The notes below the pieces were generated by a model. That model ran no database searches. It saw nothing but the letters and a program-made list of their open reading frames with translations, and was not told the DNA's origin. Both the position numbers and the translations under genes were made by a program. From Halichondria panicea (Eukaryota > Porifera > Demospongiae > Suberitida > Halichondriidae), in contig NC_087381.1 in the NCBI RefSeq assembly GCF_963675165.1, positions 2,728,001 to 2,792,000 on the forward strand: DNA of 64,000 nucleotides. Reading direction: 5' to 3'. Positions 20,205 to 29,969 of the stretch are shown piece by piece (the stretch's first letter is position 1; each line of letters begins with the position of its first letter).

Positions 20205-20390
20205 CCGACTAGAAAAACATTTACAATGTGAAAAATTGCTAAGATTGGCCAGAAGAACCACTAAAAAGCGTGGAAACAAGAAATCAGACGAGAGCATTAT
20301 AACTCCAATCCGTTACAACGTCATGAACATGTACTTTTTTCGCTTGTAGTTTTCCCAGCCAATCCTAGCAATTTCACTAGGGTGATGACT
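20205..20390. mobile_element. Small inverted-repeat MITE, copy 2
   Basis: Begins gactagaaaaacatttac and gctaagattggcc, contains tccaatccgttacaacgtcat, and ends with an inverted ggccaatcctagcaattt-like arm. Same family as 19,000. Confidence 0.6.
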
Positions 20391-20553
20391 GATCCCTATA
20401 TACACATACACTACATGCATAGATGTATGATTTGTGAGGAATTGATGTTTGGATGAATCTGGAACGTAATTGCCATGGCACTGCACTGCGCACCGTCTGG
20501 CTCCAGCTCTGTGCATGGGTATGGGTGGCTTTAGCAGTTTGTGAGGCTTTAGT

Positions 20554-20629
20554 CATGGAGGAGGAGTCAGAGCAGGGCTCAAAGTGTTTCTTTGACAGCG
20601 TGGCAATAAAGAACTCTGGTGTTGAACGG
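20554..20629 (+). CDS. Possible first exon, copy 2 (MEEESE)
   Basis: MEEESEQGSKCFFDSVAIKN, then SGVER at donor gtaagc. Compared with 12,418 it lacks five codons in the middle but stays open. Either an alternative transcript start or duplicated passenger sequence. Confidence 0.4.
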
Positions 20630-21651
20630 TAAGCAGTAGTACCTGTAGCTAGCTAGCTATTGACAGAGCAAACTTTTCCACAATGTGAAACGTGAGTTAC
20701 CATGGTAGAGGAGTATAAATGCGCAATTATAGCTAGCCAATCACATAGGATATATAACACTCATACTATGGTTGCTAGGGATTTATGGCAACGTAAACCA
20801 CACCAAGCACGAGGGCGGACCATAGTATAATTATAACTGAAAATTCATGAGAGTATGCTAAGCAAGCAAACCCTCTTTTAATCTGTATCTGACTCCAAAC
20901 TTTTCATTCAACCTTAAAACTCATACTTGTACATCTTTTAACAAAATTATGCTATTGCAGCTAATAAATTTGCTACAGATCCGCCACAATTAGCATCCTA
21001 AAAACAGAGAAATATCTAACAATTATTGCCCGTCTCTATAATATAGTAACCTTATAGGAGAAAAATACAATGGAAAGAGTATATTTGGTCATGCAACATC
21101 TTCTTTATTTCTTCCATGTTTCTATACCCTGTATAATTATAAACTAACTACTGAGCTACTTGTATCAGCAATGGCAATAGTGGAACAAGATAACAGCATA
21201 GTTAGTCACTCATCCAAGCAATAAAAAGCAGCTTTGACAGCAAATTCTTGATCTATCTGTATAGTGTGCGTAAGTTTCCAGTAGAGTCATAGAGATGTAG
21301 AAAATTATGCCGTAAAATATATACTGTGCTGAGCGAGTATAATGAATACAAACCACATTTAATCTTGATATACGTAACTTAACGTCTTTTTAGTTGGGTA
21401 TAATCCACACACATGCATGCATGCAGTCTGCTATGTCAGTAAAAATGAATAGAATACACACACATGCATGCATGCATGCAGTCTGCTATATCAAAACCCG
21501 CTTACTATACTGCAAAAATGAATATTACTGACCAACCAAAAGCCAAGTGGCTTTGATTTTACTTGCTAAGAAAGAGGAAATCAATAATAGTTTGTAGTGT
21601 AGTCACAGCCTTTTTGTAGAAGGTACACAAAAGTCACTATAATTATAATTA

Positions 21652-22077
21652 CAGTAGACTCTCACTATTCCGGCTCTCTGAAGTACGGCCACCTCGATAT
21701 ACCAGCCATTTGGCTTGGCACGGAATGCTAGCTATTATTATGTTTACTGCACAAAACTCACCCTGAAGTACGGCCACTCGTTATTCCGTTTACCGGCCAG
21801 TGCTGGCTATCCCAAACAAGGTTTCAATGTACGTATATTATGCCCGGATATGACCTTTTGGGTGTGGTTTAGCAAATAGAATTGGATTACACTTAAATAG
21901 AGAACAGAATGATTCATTACTTCATTATCCTCGAGACAATAACCGCAAAAGTAGTCATTAGATTCGAGGTAAGGTTATTTTTAAGCCGCGGCTATTTCCT
22001 GAGATACAGCCACCTCGCTATTCCGGCCAAGCTGCATGGTCGGTCCCAAGGGTGACCAAATTAACGAGGGTCTACTG
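21652..22077. mobile_element. 426-bp TA-flanked element (cagtagactctca)
   Basis: Ends cagtagactctcactattcc and ttaacgagggtctactg, with TA on both sides. Non-coding inside, with repeated acggccac and attccgg motifs. Other copies at 29,532-29,968, 47,513-47,871 and a truncated one at 5,353-5,446. TA duplication and terminal sequence suit a Tc1/mariner or pogo-type transposase. Confidence 0.8.
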
Positions 22078-22111
22078 TATAGTAGATAATACATAAGAGC
22101 ATTACCGGTAT

Positions 22112-22319
22112 ATGTACCGTATAGCAGGTATATTTCGAGCTAGTTAGGGTATAAATATTCGTGGTTTTTGCTGATCAAGCGTCTACCGCAAACATTTATA
22201 CCTAATATCGCATGCATGCATGCATGCATGCTGCAGAAAGGCTGCTATTCCACAAAAACCTTTCTAACGGTCATTCCGCAAAAGTTTATACCCTTAAAAT
22301 GTACCCGCTATACGGTATA
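22112..22319. mobile_element. MITE with taccgtatagcaggtata ends, copy 2
   Basis: Duplicate of 13,524-13,721 carried in the segmental duplication, with a longer CATGCATG run. Confidence 0.7.
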
Positions 22320-22525
22320 TATGGCTTGGAAGCGCAGTTTTTTACGTGCACAACGCTTTTTGATTATGCACATGCCATGGATGTTCAGTCCAGTACAAGT
22401 GGTGTGCGAGGATCGAGCTGTGAATTAAGGAGTGTATACGCTTCTCTTTTTTGTATGTAATTAATGTAAATTATAGCCTGTAGCAGTTTGTTCGCTTCAT
22501 GCTGTGCATGTCAATTTTGGTACAG

Positions 22526-22627
22526 ATGAAGGAGACCCCACTCCATGTTGCCTGTAAAAATGGCCGCACTAGGACTGCCCTGATGCTGATTGACAGGGGA
22601 GCAGATGTGAACCAGCAACATGGGGAG
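22526..22627 (+). CDS. Gene A ANK exon 10
   Basis: 34 residues, phase 0; MKETPLHVACKNGRTRTALM, then [16 protein letters not shown] becomes GR at the usually conserved turn. Confidence 0.83.
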
Positions 22628-22643
22628 GTATGTTACGTACAAA

Positions 22644-22737
22644 GTAGCCTCGTTCCCAGGCCAATCCGTCTCCAATTGAACGCTAGGTCGACTCCTAGCG
22701 GTCAATTGGAGACGGATCGGCCTGGGAACGAGGCTAC
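22644..22737. repeat. 94-bp hairpin just inside the intron donor
   Basis: gtagcctcgttcccaggcc and its complement ggcctgggaacgaggctac, continuing inward through atccgtctccaattga and cgctagg to a small loop. It begins about 17 bases after the ANK exon's donor. Confidence 0.8.
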
Positions 22738-23164
22738 GTATATACAAAGCAGATGAATGCTTAATTGGGCATGCATAATTATGTTTGTGTGTCGTCACAT
22801 TTTTCTGCTTATTTTACATTGTTCTGCATCTAAAAAAACATTTTGTGTGGGTGGAAGGCCTAAAAATTGTAACCGCAAGAATTTTGCTGAGTCTAAGGAA
22901 CTAGAAAAGAGTCAACTGATCTGGTAGCACTACTAGCACCTTCCATACGTATATACTCAGTAGTCACTACTACTAGCCAGTCTAGCCAGTGCTTCTATAA
23001 ATACTGTAACATTTGGTAAAATTGCCTAATAGGCTTTTACCTATTTGGCTGGCGTAATGCTCAATGCTCCACCGCACCTATTAGTCTCAAAATTATGCTA
23101 GCATAATTGGGCAAGGCCTAATCGCGGGGGGTGCTGATGCCTTGGTGGAGGTGATAGCATTAAT

Positions 23165-23590
23165 TAATCTGCTGCATGCACAGAATCACAGGGAAACTCA
23201 TCGACCGTTAAAAACGATCAATGCCAAAAGTTCAAGTCTAAAATTAATGGCATCAGCACAGCAGAGCCTTGCAGCTGTCTCAATTCTCACTCTTACAGCT
23301 ACCAATAGCTAACGTTCTAGTGCAGAGCTAACTATTAAGTAGAGTAGCAACACTCGGTAAACAAGTTTGGCTACGTGCTCTTCTGAAGAGGCTGCAATGT
23401 TATTCCAAGTAAGCAAAACTAGGTTACCCAAAACTAGGCATAACTCAATAACGAAGCATTATTTTGCGAATTAAAATCCAAGAAAACATGACTATAGAAG
23501 CCTATATATAGAAACTCTTACTTGCACTTGATTGATCCTTGAGCAGCTGCTTGCAAGACAGCATTGCCAGAAACTTTAATACAGAGTCAC
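23165..23590. repeat. Interspersed repeat R1, longest copy
   Basis: From gctgcatgcacagaatcaca to gcaagacagcattgcca. Nearly the whole sequence recurs inverted at 40,866-41,190. Non-coding; family unknown. Confidence 0.65.
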
Positions 23591-23859
23591 TTAGCTGTAT
23601 TTGCATTGCAACCATGGAGCAGTTGTAGCTATTATTATAAAATATTATGAGTTAAAAATAATCACCAACTGTGCTCTATCTATACCCCAGCCGTGCTCTA
23701 AGTACCAAACTGTGCCAAAAATACCAACCACAGAATAACAGGGGATAAAATATTCGTGGTTGAGCAGTATTTAGTCATTTCGAGCTGTATCTAGAGTTGT
23801 CTTTGTCATCTTTTTGTGCAGTTTATATTGTGTTACTAAGACAGTGTTATGTTGCTATG

Positions 23860-24525
23860 CCCTCGGGATATAAACACGTGCACTCGAGATGCATGGCATC
23901 AGGAGCACATTACAAAAGGAGCGTCTAACTGTGCATGGGTTCAGAAATCGCATCTCGTGTGCTTTCCTAAACGCCGCATTGCCTTATAAGAAAAGTGTGT
24001 AAGTACTGTGTACATAAATTACAGACCGCGGTCAGCCTGTGAATATCATTATAAACGGATTTTGTATGTAGTGCAGCAGCAGGAGAGCTAGGTTGAGCCA
24101 GAAAGAGCTAAAATGAATAGCTAGGATCTTTAATGGATGTTAGTATACATCATGGAAGAGACTGTCATTGGTGAGGTACAGAAAGTTCTAAAATAGGAGC
24201 ATATCCAGTCACTTTGTACAGAGAAAGTTTGCTAGACTTAGACTAACACATACTAGGTGTTTTGTTTTTGCAGTAGGCAGTCTTACTGGGGTTCTTAGAA
24301 GAGAGAGCTTACTACCAGGCCTATACCTAACTAGCTAGCTGTAGCTTTTCACTTTTATTGACCTATGCTTGGTAAAAGTGCACCGTCAGCTCAATTAGCG
24401 CTCGCCCGCAGACCCACTTAGTGGTTTTGCATATAAGGTCATGCTTTGCAAACTTCCACGAGATGTGATTCCCGAGGTAAGACGCTCCTTCTGTAATGTG
24501 CTCCTAATGGCATATATCCCTCGTG
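23860..24525. mobile_element. Inverted-repeat element of ~670 bases
   Basis: Arms ccctcgggatata ... atcaggagcacattaca ... ggagcgtc and their complement gacgctccttctgtaatgtg ... atatatccctcg. No coding frame inside. Confidence 0.6.
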
Positions 24526-24575
24526 CCCGTGTTATAACTATAGTGTATAGCCATGAGAATTAAATTGTATTACAG

Positions 24576-24674
24576 ACGAGGGCCCTACTCTATGCTGCCT
24601 GTAAGAAAGGCCACACAGAGACTGCCCAGTTGCTGATTGACAGGGGAGCAGATGTGAACCAGCAACATGGGGAG
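24576..24674 (+). CDS. Gene A ANK exon 11
   Basis: 33 residues, phase 0; [20 protein letters not shown], then [13 protein letters not shown]. The TPLH motif is degraded to ALLY, so this repeat may be structurally weak. Confidence 0.78.
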
Positions 24675-24720
24675 GTATGTTACGTATAAAACAAAAGTTA
24701 GATAAATGCTTGGGCATGTA

Positions 24721-25095
24721 CCGTATTTACTTGATTAAACGCCCATCTCGTTTAAACGCCCATGGTAAAAGCCAATAAACGCCCCTCTTAAATAATCGCC
24801 CATGTATGGGGCGTGGCACTGTGGGTGGAGCTGAATTAGCACGTGGAACCAGCTGAAATAAGGGCAGATACTATTTATGATGGCAGAGAGGACACAGAGG
24901 GAGAAACACCACTCCTACGACTTAAGATTGAAGCTGAGAGCAGCCAAAAAGAGCATAATAACTGCTGATGAGCAAGAGTTTGAAGTAGACAAAACAATAA
25001 ACGCCCGTTTCGAATAAGCGCCCATCTCGTTTAAACGCCCCTCTACAGATGCTGCTAGGAAATCAATGCCCGGGCGTTTAATCAAGTAAATACGG
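24721..25095. mobile_element. TA-flanked MITE with a transposase-like N-terminal remnant
   Basis: Ends ccgtatttacttgattaaac and its complement gtttaatcaagtaaatacgg, TA on both sides. The interior repeats aaacgcccat. Between 24,880 and 24,990 a plus-strand frame reads MAERTQREKHHSYDLRLKLR followed by AAKKS, resembling the start of pogo/Tigger-like transposases (SYDxxxKLxxxxxA). This suggests it is a deletion derivative of an autonomous element. Confidence 0.75.
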
Positions 25096-25375
25096 TATAT
25101 ATAATTTATATAGTCATGCATAATTATGTATATATGTGTGCCGTATTTATATTTAAAGTGTAATCTGAGATACCGTATTACTAGAACATTTGCGAGCATC
25201 GAATGTTGCCAGTTTTGATCATTTCGCTGATTGTGTGACATTACGATAGTTGTCAGAGCATAAAAGCCAGATATCTGTTAAGTGTCATTATTTTCAACGG
25301 TTCTTCACTTGCAAAACATTCTTAGACTAGTAATACAGTGTATATATAATTATACAGTAGTAAATTGTGTTACAG

Positions 25376-25474
25376 ACGAGGGACACCCCACTCCATGTTG
25401 CCTGTGATGAAGGCTACACTGAGACTGCCCAGATGCTGATTGACAGAGGAGCAGATGTGAACAGAGAGTACAGG
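25376..25474 (+). CDS. Gene A ANK exon 12
   Basis: 33 residues, phase 0; TRDTPLHVACDEGYTETAQM, then [13 protein letters not shown]. Last ANK exon before the C-terminal exons. Confidence 0.83.
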
Positions 25475-25547
25475 GTATGTAGCATTTTAGAGCCTGTATG
25501 TAGCAGTTGGTTGGCTTCATACTTCATGTAATCTCTAAGATAATCCG

Positions 25548-25925
25548 ACTAGAAAAACATTTATAATGTTAGGATTGGCCAGAAGAACCACGTGGAAGCA
25601 AGAAATCAGACGAGAACATATAACTCCAATCCGTTACAACGTCATGAACATGTACTTTTTTCGCTTGTAGTTTTCCCGGCCAATCCTAGCAATTTCACTA
25701 GGGTGATGACCAATCCCTATATATACATACATAAATGTATGATTTGTGAGGAATTGATGTTTGGATGAATCTGGAACATAATTATTGTGATGCTATAATG
25801 TAAGGTACACTATACTTGGTTTATGACGTTGTAACGGATTAGAGTTATGCTTTCGTCTGATTTCTTGTTTCCACGCTTTTTAGTGGTTCTTCTGGCCAAT
25901 CCTAGCAATTGTTCACATGCATGTT
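25548..25925. mobile_element. Two adjacent small MITEs of the aaaacattt family
   Basis: The first (25,548-25,710) runs from gactagaaaaacatttata to the inverted ggccaatcctagcaattt. The second partial copy (25,810-25,920) is inverted, with aacgttgtaacggatt-like and ggccaatcctagcaattg sequence. Confidence 0.55.
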
Positions 25926-26631
25926 CACACCCCCCTTGCCACTATAAGGTCAATGCATTGAGCATCAACGTAGCTAACACATATTTGCTGACTCAACAAT
26001 AATCATAGCACAGAATTAGGAGTGTTGAACTGCTGTAGTAATCGTGGAACCGCATTTAATTAACATGCGTCATCACTGCGTCACTATTCAATTATTAATG
26101 AGTACTGTTAAGTAATTAAACTGTGATCTGTCGTTTGTAACACCGTACTGTGCAGTACTAGACCTTTTATATACTCATGAATCTTCATGGAATGACCTCT
26201 TTTAAAGTTGCTGTCAAGAGCTGAACTGCCCATCACTTTTAATAATCCTCTGAATATGGTCCAGGCCTGTTAGTAGGTGCAGTCCTGTTATAGCTAGCAG
26301 GAGCATGCAGCACTGAAGAGAGTAGTATAAATTCAAACACGCAACGTTGATTAAATTTTACTTACTTTTCAGTACTTTTCTTGTGGGAAGATATATACAC
26401 CATATTATTCAGAAGATTAATTAAATGTTGTACAGCTCAACACAGTTGCCGTCATGATTGATTCATGAGTAGTGTGAACAGACCACAAAACCACAACACA
26501 TTTAAGAGCCAGCGCCTACTGCATGCCTATCTGAGTATGACAATTAACTGTTCTGCAAACCATTGTACTAGCAGTTCAACACTCTTACTCTTATCTATAC
26601 TCTTGATTGCACACAATTGACACACATGCAG

Positions 26632-26685
26632 GTTAAAATGGCATCACTAAATGCTCAGCCTGCTCGTGAGAAAGGCCACAACAAG
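26632..26685 (+). CDS. Gene A C-terminal exon a1
   Basis: 18 residues, phase 0 at both ends; VKMASLNAQPAREKGHNK, acceptor catgcag and donor gtgacc. Copies at 27,058, 62,058 and 62,456. REKGHNK resembles the EKGH turn of the ANK repeats, so it may be a worn-down half repeat. Confidence 0.65.
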
Positions 26686-26772
26686 GTGACCTGCTTATGA
26701 TGCGTACAAAAAAGCTCAAAAGAATTGTCTTGAAGCCCACTGTCTATTTACTGTCAATATTCATTCATGCAG

Positions 26773-27111
26773 ACACGAAGTCAGAATTGGTCCTTCTCTG
26801 AAGTTGATACCTGCCTTGATGCTGAGACAGATATTGACTTTAGCTGTGACAGTCCTGTCCTGTCGTTCTCATCTTCTCCTGATCTCCTGGATCTGATCTG
26901 TGGATCTCCTGAGACAGATATTGACTTTAGCTGTCCTGTCCTGTCGTTCTCATCTTCTCGGGATCTTATCTGTGGATCTCCTGATCCACACCCAATGAAG
27001 ACTACACTTAATCCTGAATATATAGAGACAATGTCAAGCATGCAGGAACACATTCAGGTTAAAATGACATCACAAAATGCTCAATCTGCTCGTGAGAAAG
27101 GCCACAACAAG
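26773..27111 (+). CDS. Gene A C-terminal exon b1 with internal duplication
   Basis: 113 codons, phase 0, from acceptor tcatgcag to donor gtgacc. It contains an internal duplication (ETDIDFSC..PVLSFSSS and ICGSP twice), then DPHPMKTTL. A second VKM-type unit (27,058-27,111) is fused at its end, either by read-through of an intron or as a separate exon starting after cattcag. Ser/Asp rich, likely disordered. Confidence 0.6.
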
Positions 27112-27198
27112 GTGACCCGCTTATGATGCGTACAACAAAGCTCAAAAGAATTGTCTTGAAGCCCACTGTCTATTTACTGTCAATATTCATTCATGCAG

Positions 27199-27366
27199 AC
27201 GACACCAAGTCAGGATCGGTCCTTCTCTGGAGTTGAGGCTAAAATCCCTGAGACGGATTTTAGCAAAAACGTTGATCCTGTCAAGTTCTCATCTCATCGT
27301 GATCCACACCCAATGAAGACTACAGTCCATCTTAAGGATACAGAGGTCCCTAAATCTATATCTTAA
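27199..27366 (+). CDS. Gene A terminal exon
   Basis: 56 codons including TAA; TTPSQDRSFSGVEAKIPETD, then DPVKFSSHRDPHPMKT and EVPKSIS. Acceptor tcatgcag, phase 0. Parallel to gene B 62,193-62,369. Confidence 0.7.
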   Translation, partial: TTPSQDRSFSGVEAKIPETDFSKNVDPVKFSSHRDPHPMKTTVHLKDTEVPKSIS

Positions 27367-28540
27367 TTTGCTGTGTGAGTTTTCAACTGCATGCATGCAT
27401 GCACGCATAAATTTATAGTGTAGAGTTCATGTAGTGCTGCAGAGTCAGTGTTAGTTTTGTAATAGAACTTGCACAATTAATTAACCAGCTAGCTAGTACA
27501 TTCATGCATGCATGTATAAGTATGCCTGTCGAGAGTTTAATTTGAATAATCATGTATATAATCCTTTTCAATTTATAATGCGTGCAAGGATTGTGTTTCA
27601 TGCCAATATACTATAGTCATAAGCCCCATTTATACATGATGTCTTATATAATTATATCCGGGTCGATTAGTCAAGTTCACGTATATAAAGGGTTAGAAAT
27701 TCATTTACTCACTTATTGCATGACGTCACGGCTGGGATACATTTCTGCATGTGCAGATTGAAGATGAGCAAGATTTCCCTCTCGTGCATGTATATAGACA
27801 ACCTGTGCTTGGAACCTTGACCTCACAGTGAACTTGTTACCACTGAGACCAAAGGAGGACAGTATAGTATGTCATATTCCTTACGCCTCTTCTCATGATT
27901 CTTATTCATGGGCTATTCACTCTCCGCATACTTTTGGTGGTGAGACATGATGCTTGGAAAAAAGTTCGAATCATCGTACGTATACTGACCCTTCTCTGCA
28001 TGGATAGGATACCTTAAGCTAGGTCACTGTTACAGACATGCAGGTAGTAATTTTAGCGTTTTCTGTTTTTAAGGTACTAATTTTGGCGGATTTGTAGCAA
28101 ATTCATTAGCACAACAATTATTAATTTGTTATACAGGTATATATAAGTATGAGTTTTTAAGGTTGAACGGAAAATTTGTAGTCATAAATTATATATATAT
28201 ATATATAGCATAATTATACTCTTAAAAGTACATTTTCATTAGAACTTTTTTTTAATGAGTGTTTAACTATTAGCACGTAGCGTTAATCAAATTCGCTAAA
28301 ATTAGTATCAATTTATAATAGTAACACCATTATATATAAGGTATATCTTATTATAATAGTGGCAATAATTATTATAGGGTTAGAAGACCGCTGCCATGCT
28401 ATAGTATCCAGTCTAGGTAGTGGGCTCATGTAAAATTAAGTGTAGATCTATAATTATCTAGAAAGTGAAAGAATGCAGTGATGTCATTGACCCACTTTAA
28501 GTACATTGAGTGAACGTATAGTAGCCTAACCCATTATAAC
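27367..28540. other. Intergenic, no gene seen
   Basis: 3' flank of gene A. Its first 250 bases match the flank after 62,780 (tgcagtgctgcagagtcagt...), so the duplication continued past the stop codons. The rest is AT-rich with no supported feature; tattagcgttaat-type short repeats recur. Confidence 0.5.
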
Positions 28541-29260
28541 CATGGCAGAGCAGGACAAAACACCTGTTATTAAATCAGTCAAGGATTTACTTATTAAATC
28601 AGTCCAGGACTCTTCTGTCAGGAATCTCTCCCGGGTAATATTTTCCGTGGATTTATCTCGTACTCAAAGGTCCGTTCAATGCTGATATTGTGAAAATTCT
28701 GCAAAAAAATTATCGAAAAGCATGTGAGCATAAATCTTCCGAAAAATCGAGTCACGTACACCATGCTGACGATGGTGATGGTTCTCTGGAGATGAGTAGT
28801 TTCATTCTGCAATTAATAGATGATCGAAATGTATTTGTGTGTCCTTACTTCCAAGAGTGCTCTCTTCAACGGTTTTACTCAAAAGAAGGGTGCCCCAAGA
28901 TCTACAAAACTAAATCTACCAACCTCTTCCCTTATCTCAATGTGACTTGTCTTGCTGACGAACATGTCATTGATTTGGAAAAAAGATTGATATCCGATCG
29001 ATACAAGAGAAATTATGACCAAGTTTTTTGATTTCTCGTTGAAATCTTAGGGCTGGAATTCACTGCATGCTTTTGCAACTTTGCTCCCGTCAGAAAAGGC
29101 TGTGTTGAGTTACACTTCTTAATTGGGTTCCGCAGCTGTTGCTGAGCATATCTTCCCACTGTCCCCGCTGGCACTCAGTGAGATTGGAGCGAGGCTTTTC
29201 CCATTTGACGAAGAGGTGAGTTATGTGAAAAGAATATCCATTGGTATAGGTAGCCTTGAT
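28541..29260 (+). pseudogene. Decayed third paralogue of the unnamed domain (exon 5 type)
   Basis: Begins with a plausible ATG (28,541, MAEQDKTPVIKSVKDLL) and continues with VFVCPYFQECSLQRFYSKEG, LFPYLNVTCLADEHV and LEKRLISD, clearly related to exon 5 of genes A and B. The frame stops at 29,031. About 200 codons of the central domain are deleted, and the remaining 3' part (GCVELHFL, AVAEHIFPLSP, LSEIGARLFPFDE) is split by frameshifts. Non-functional. Confidence 0.8.
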
Positions 29261-29531
29261 CCCAAGGCCGGGTTTTCTTTAATAGAACAAAGTTTAGTTG
29301 GTGGCCAGGCGTTATTTTAGAGACAACGAGGCTGGGAACGAGGTCGTTGGAGGCGCATGTCAGCTAGTTAGGTATCCAGGTATTTTAACACATTATTTTA
29401 ACACATTATTTTACCGGGAGGAGATAGCTTCTTGATTGACAGTGGATCAAATTAATATGAACACTTGGAATACTTGGAACAGGGTATGCTATATACCTAG
29501 TCTCGCGCACCAGCCCTGAATGGTATAATTA

Positions 29532-29968
29532 CAGTAGACTCTCGCTATTCCAGCTCTCTGAAGTACGGCCATTTGGCTTGGCACGGAATGCTAGCTATAT
29601 ATATATGTTTACTGCAAAAAAACTCACCCCGAAGTACGGCCACTCGCTATTCCGTATACCGGCCAGTGCTGGCTGTCCCAAACAAGGTTTTCAATGTAAT
29701 TTTATACGTGTATTTAATACGGCCGGATATGAGGTTTTGGTTGTGGTTTAGCAAATAAAATTGGATTACACTTAAATAGAGAACAGAATGATTCATTATC
29801 CTTCATTATCCTCGAGACAAGAACCGCAAAATTTTTTTAGTCATTAAATTCGAGGTAAGGTCGTTTTTAAGCCACGGCTATTTCCCAAAATACAGCCACC
29901 TCGCTATATATATATTCCGGCCAAAGTGCATGGTCCCAAGGGTGACCAGATTAACGAGAGTCTCTACG
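29532..29968. mobile_element. TA-flanked element cagtagactctcg, copy 3
   Basis: Same family as 21,652-22,077; the right end is degenerate (gagagtctctacgg). Confidence 0.7.
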
Positions 29969-29969
29969 G

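Larger units (their letters stand above)
20480..22640 (+). repeat. Segmental duplication, copy 2
   Basis: Partner of 12,325-14,040. It differs by loss of most of the hairpin, by insertion of the TA-flanked 426-bp element at 21,652, and by many small changes. Confidence 0.8.
4269..27366 (+). other. Gene A: 2A leader - Death - Death-like - unnamed domain - ANK repeats (whole locus)
   Basis: Proposed gene span assembled from exons that agree in order, phase and spacing with gene B. Exon chain: 4269-4593, 4682-4957, 5626-5960, from 6112, about 6374-7367, 7431-7752, then ANK exons from 8899 to 25474, then C-terminal exons from 26632 to the stop at 27366. The linker exon ends in phase 0 at 7752 and every intact ANK exon is phase 0, so they join in frame. 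Death and ANK modules are protein-interaction domains typical of intracellular signalling and innate immune sensing; the actual role here is inferred. The introns hold many small inverted-repeat elements. Two internal candidate first exons (12,418 and 20,554) leave open that the locus is split into more than one transcript. Confidence 0.65.
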
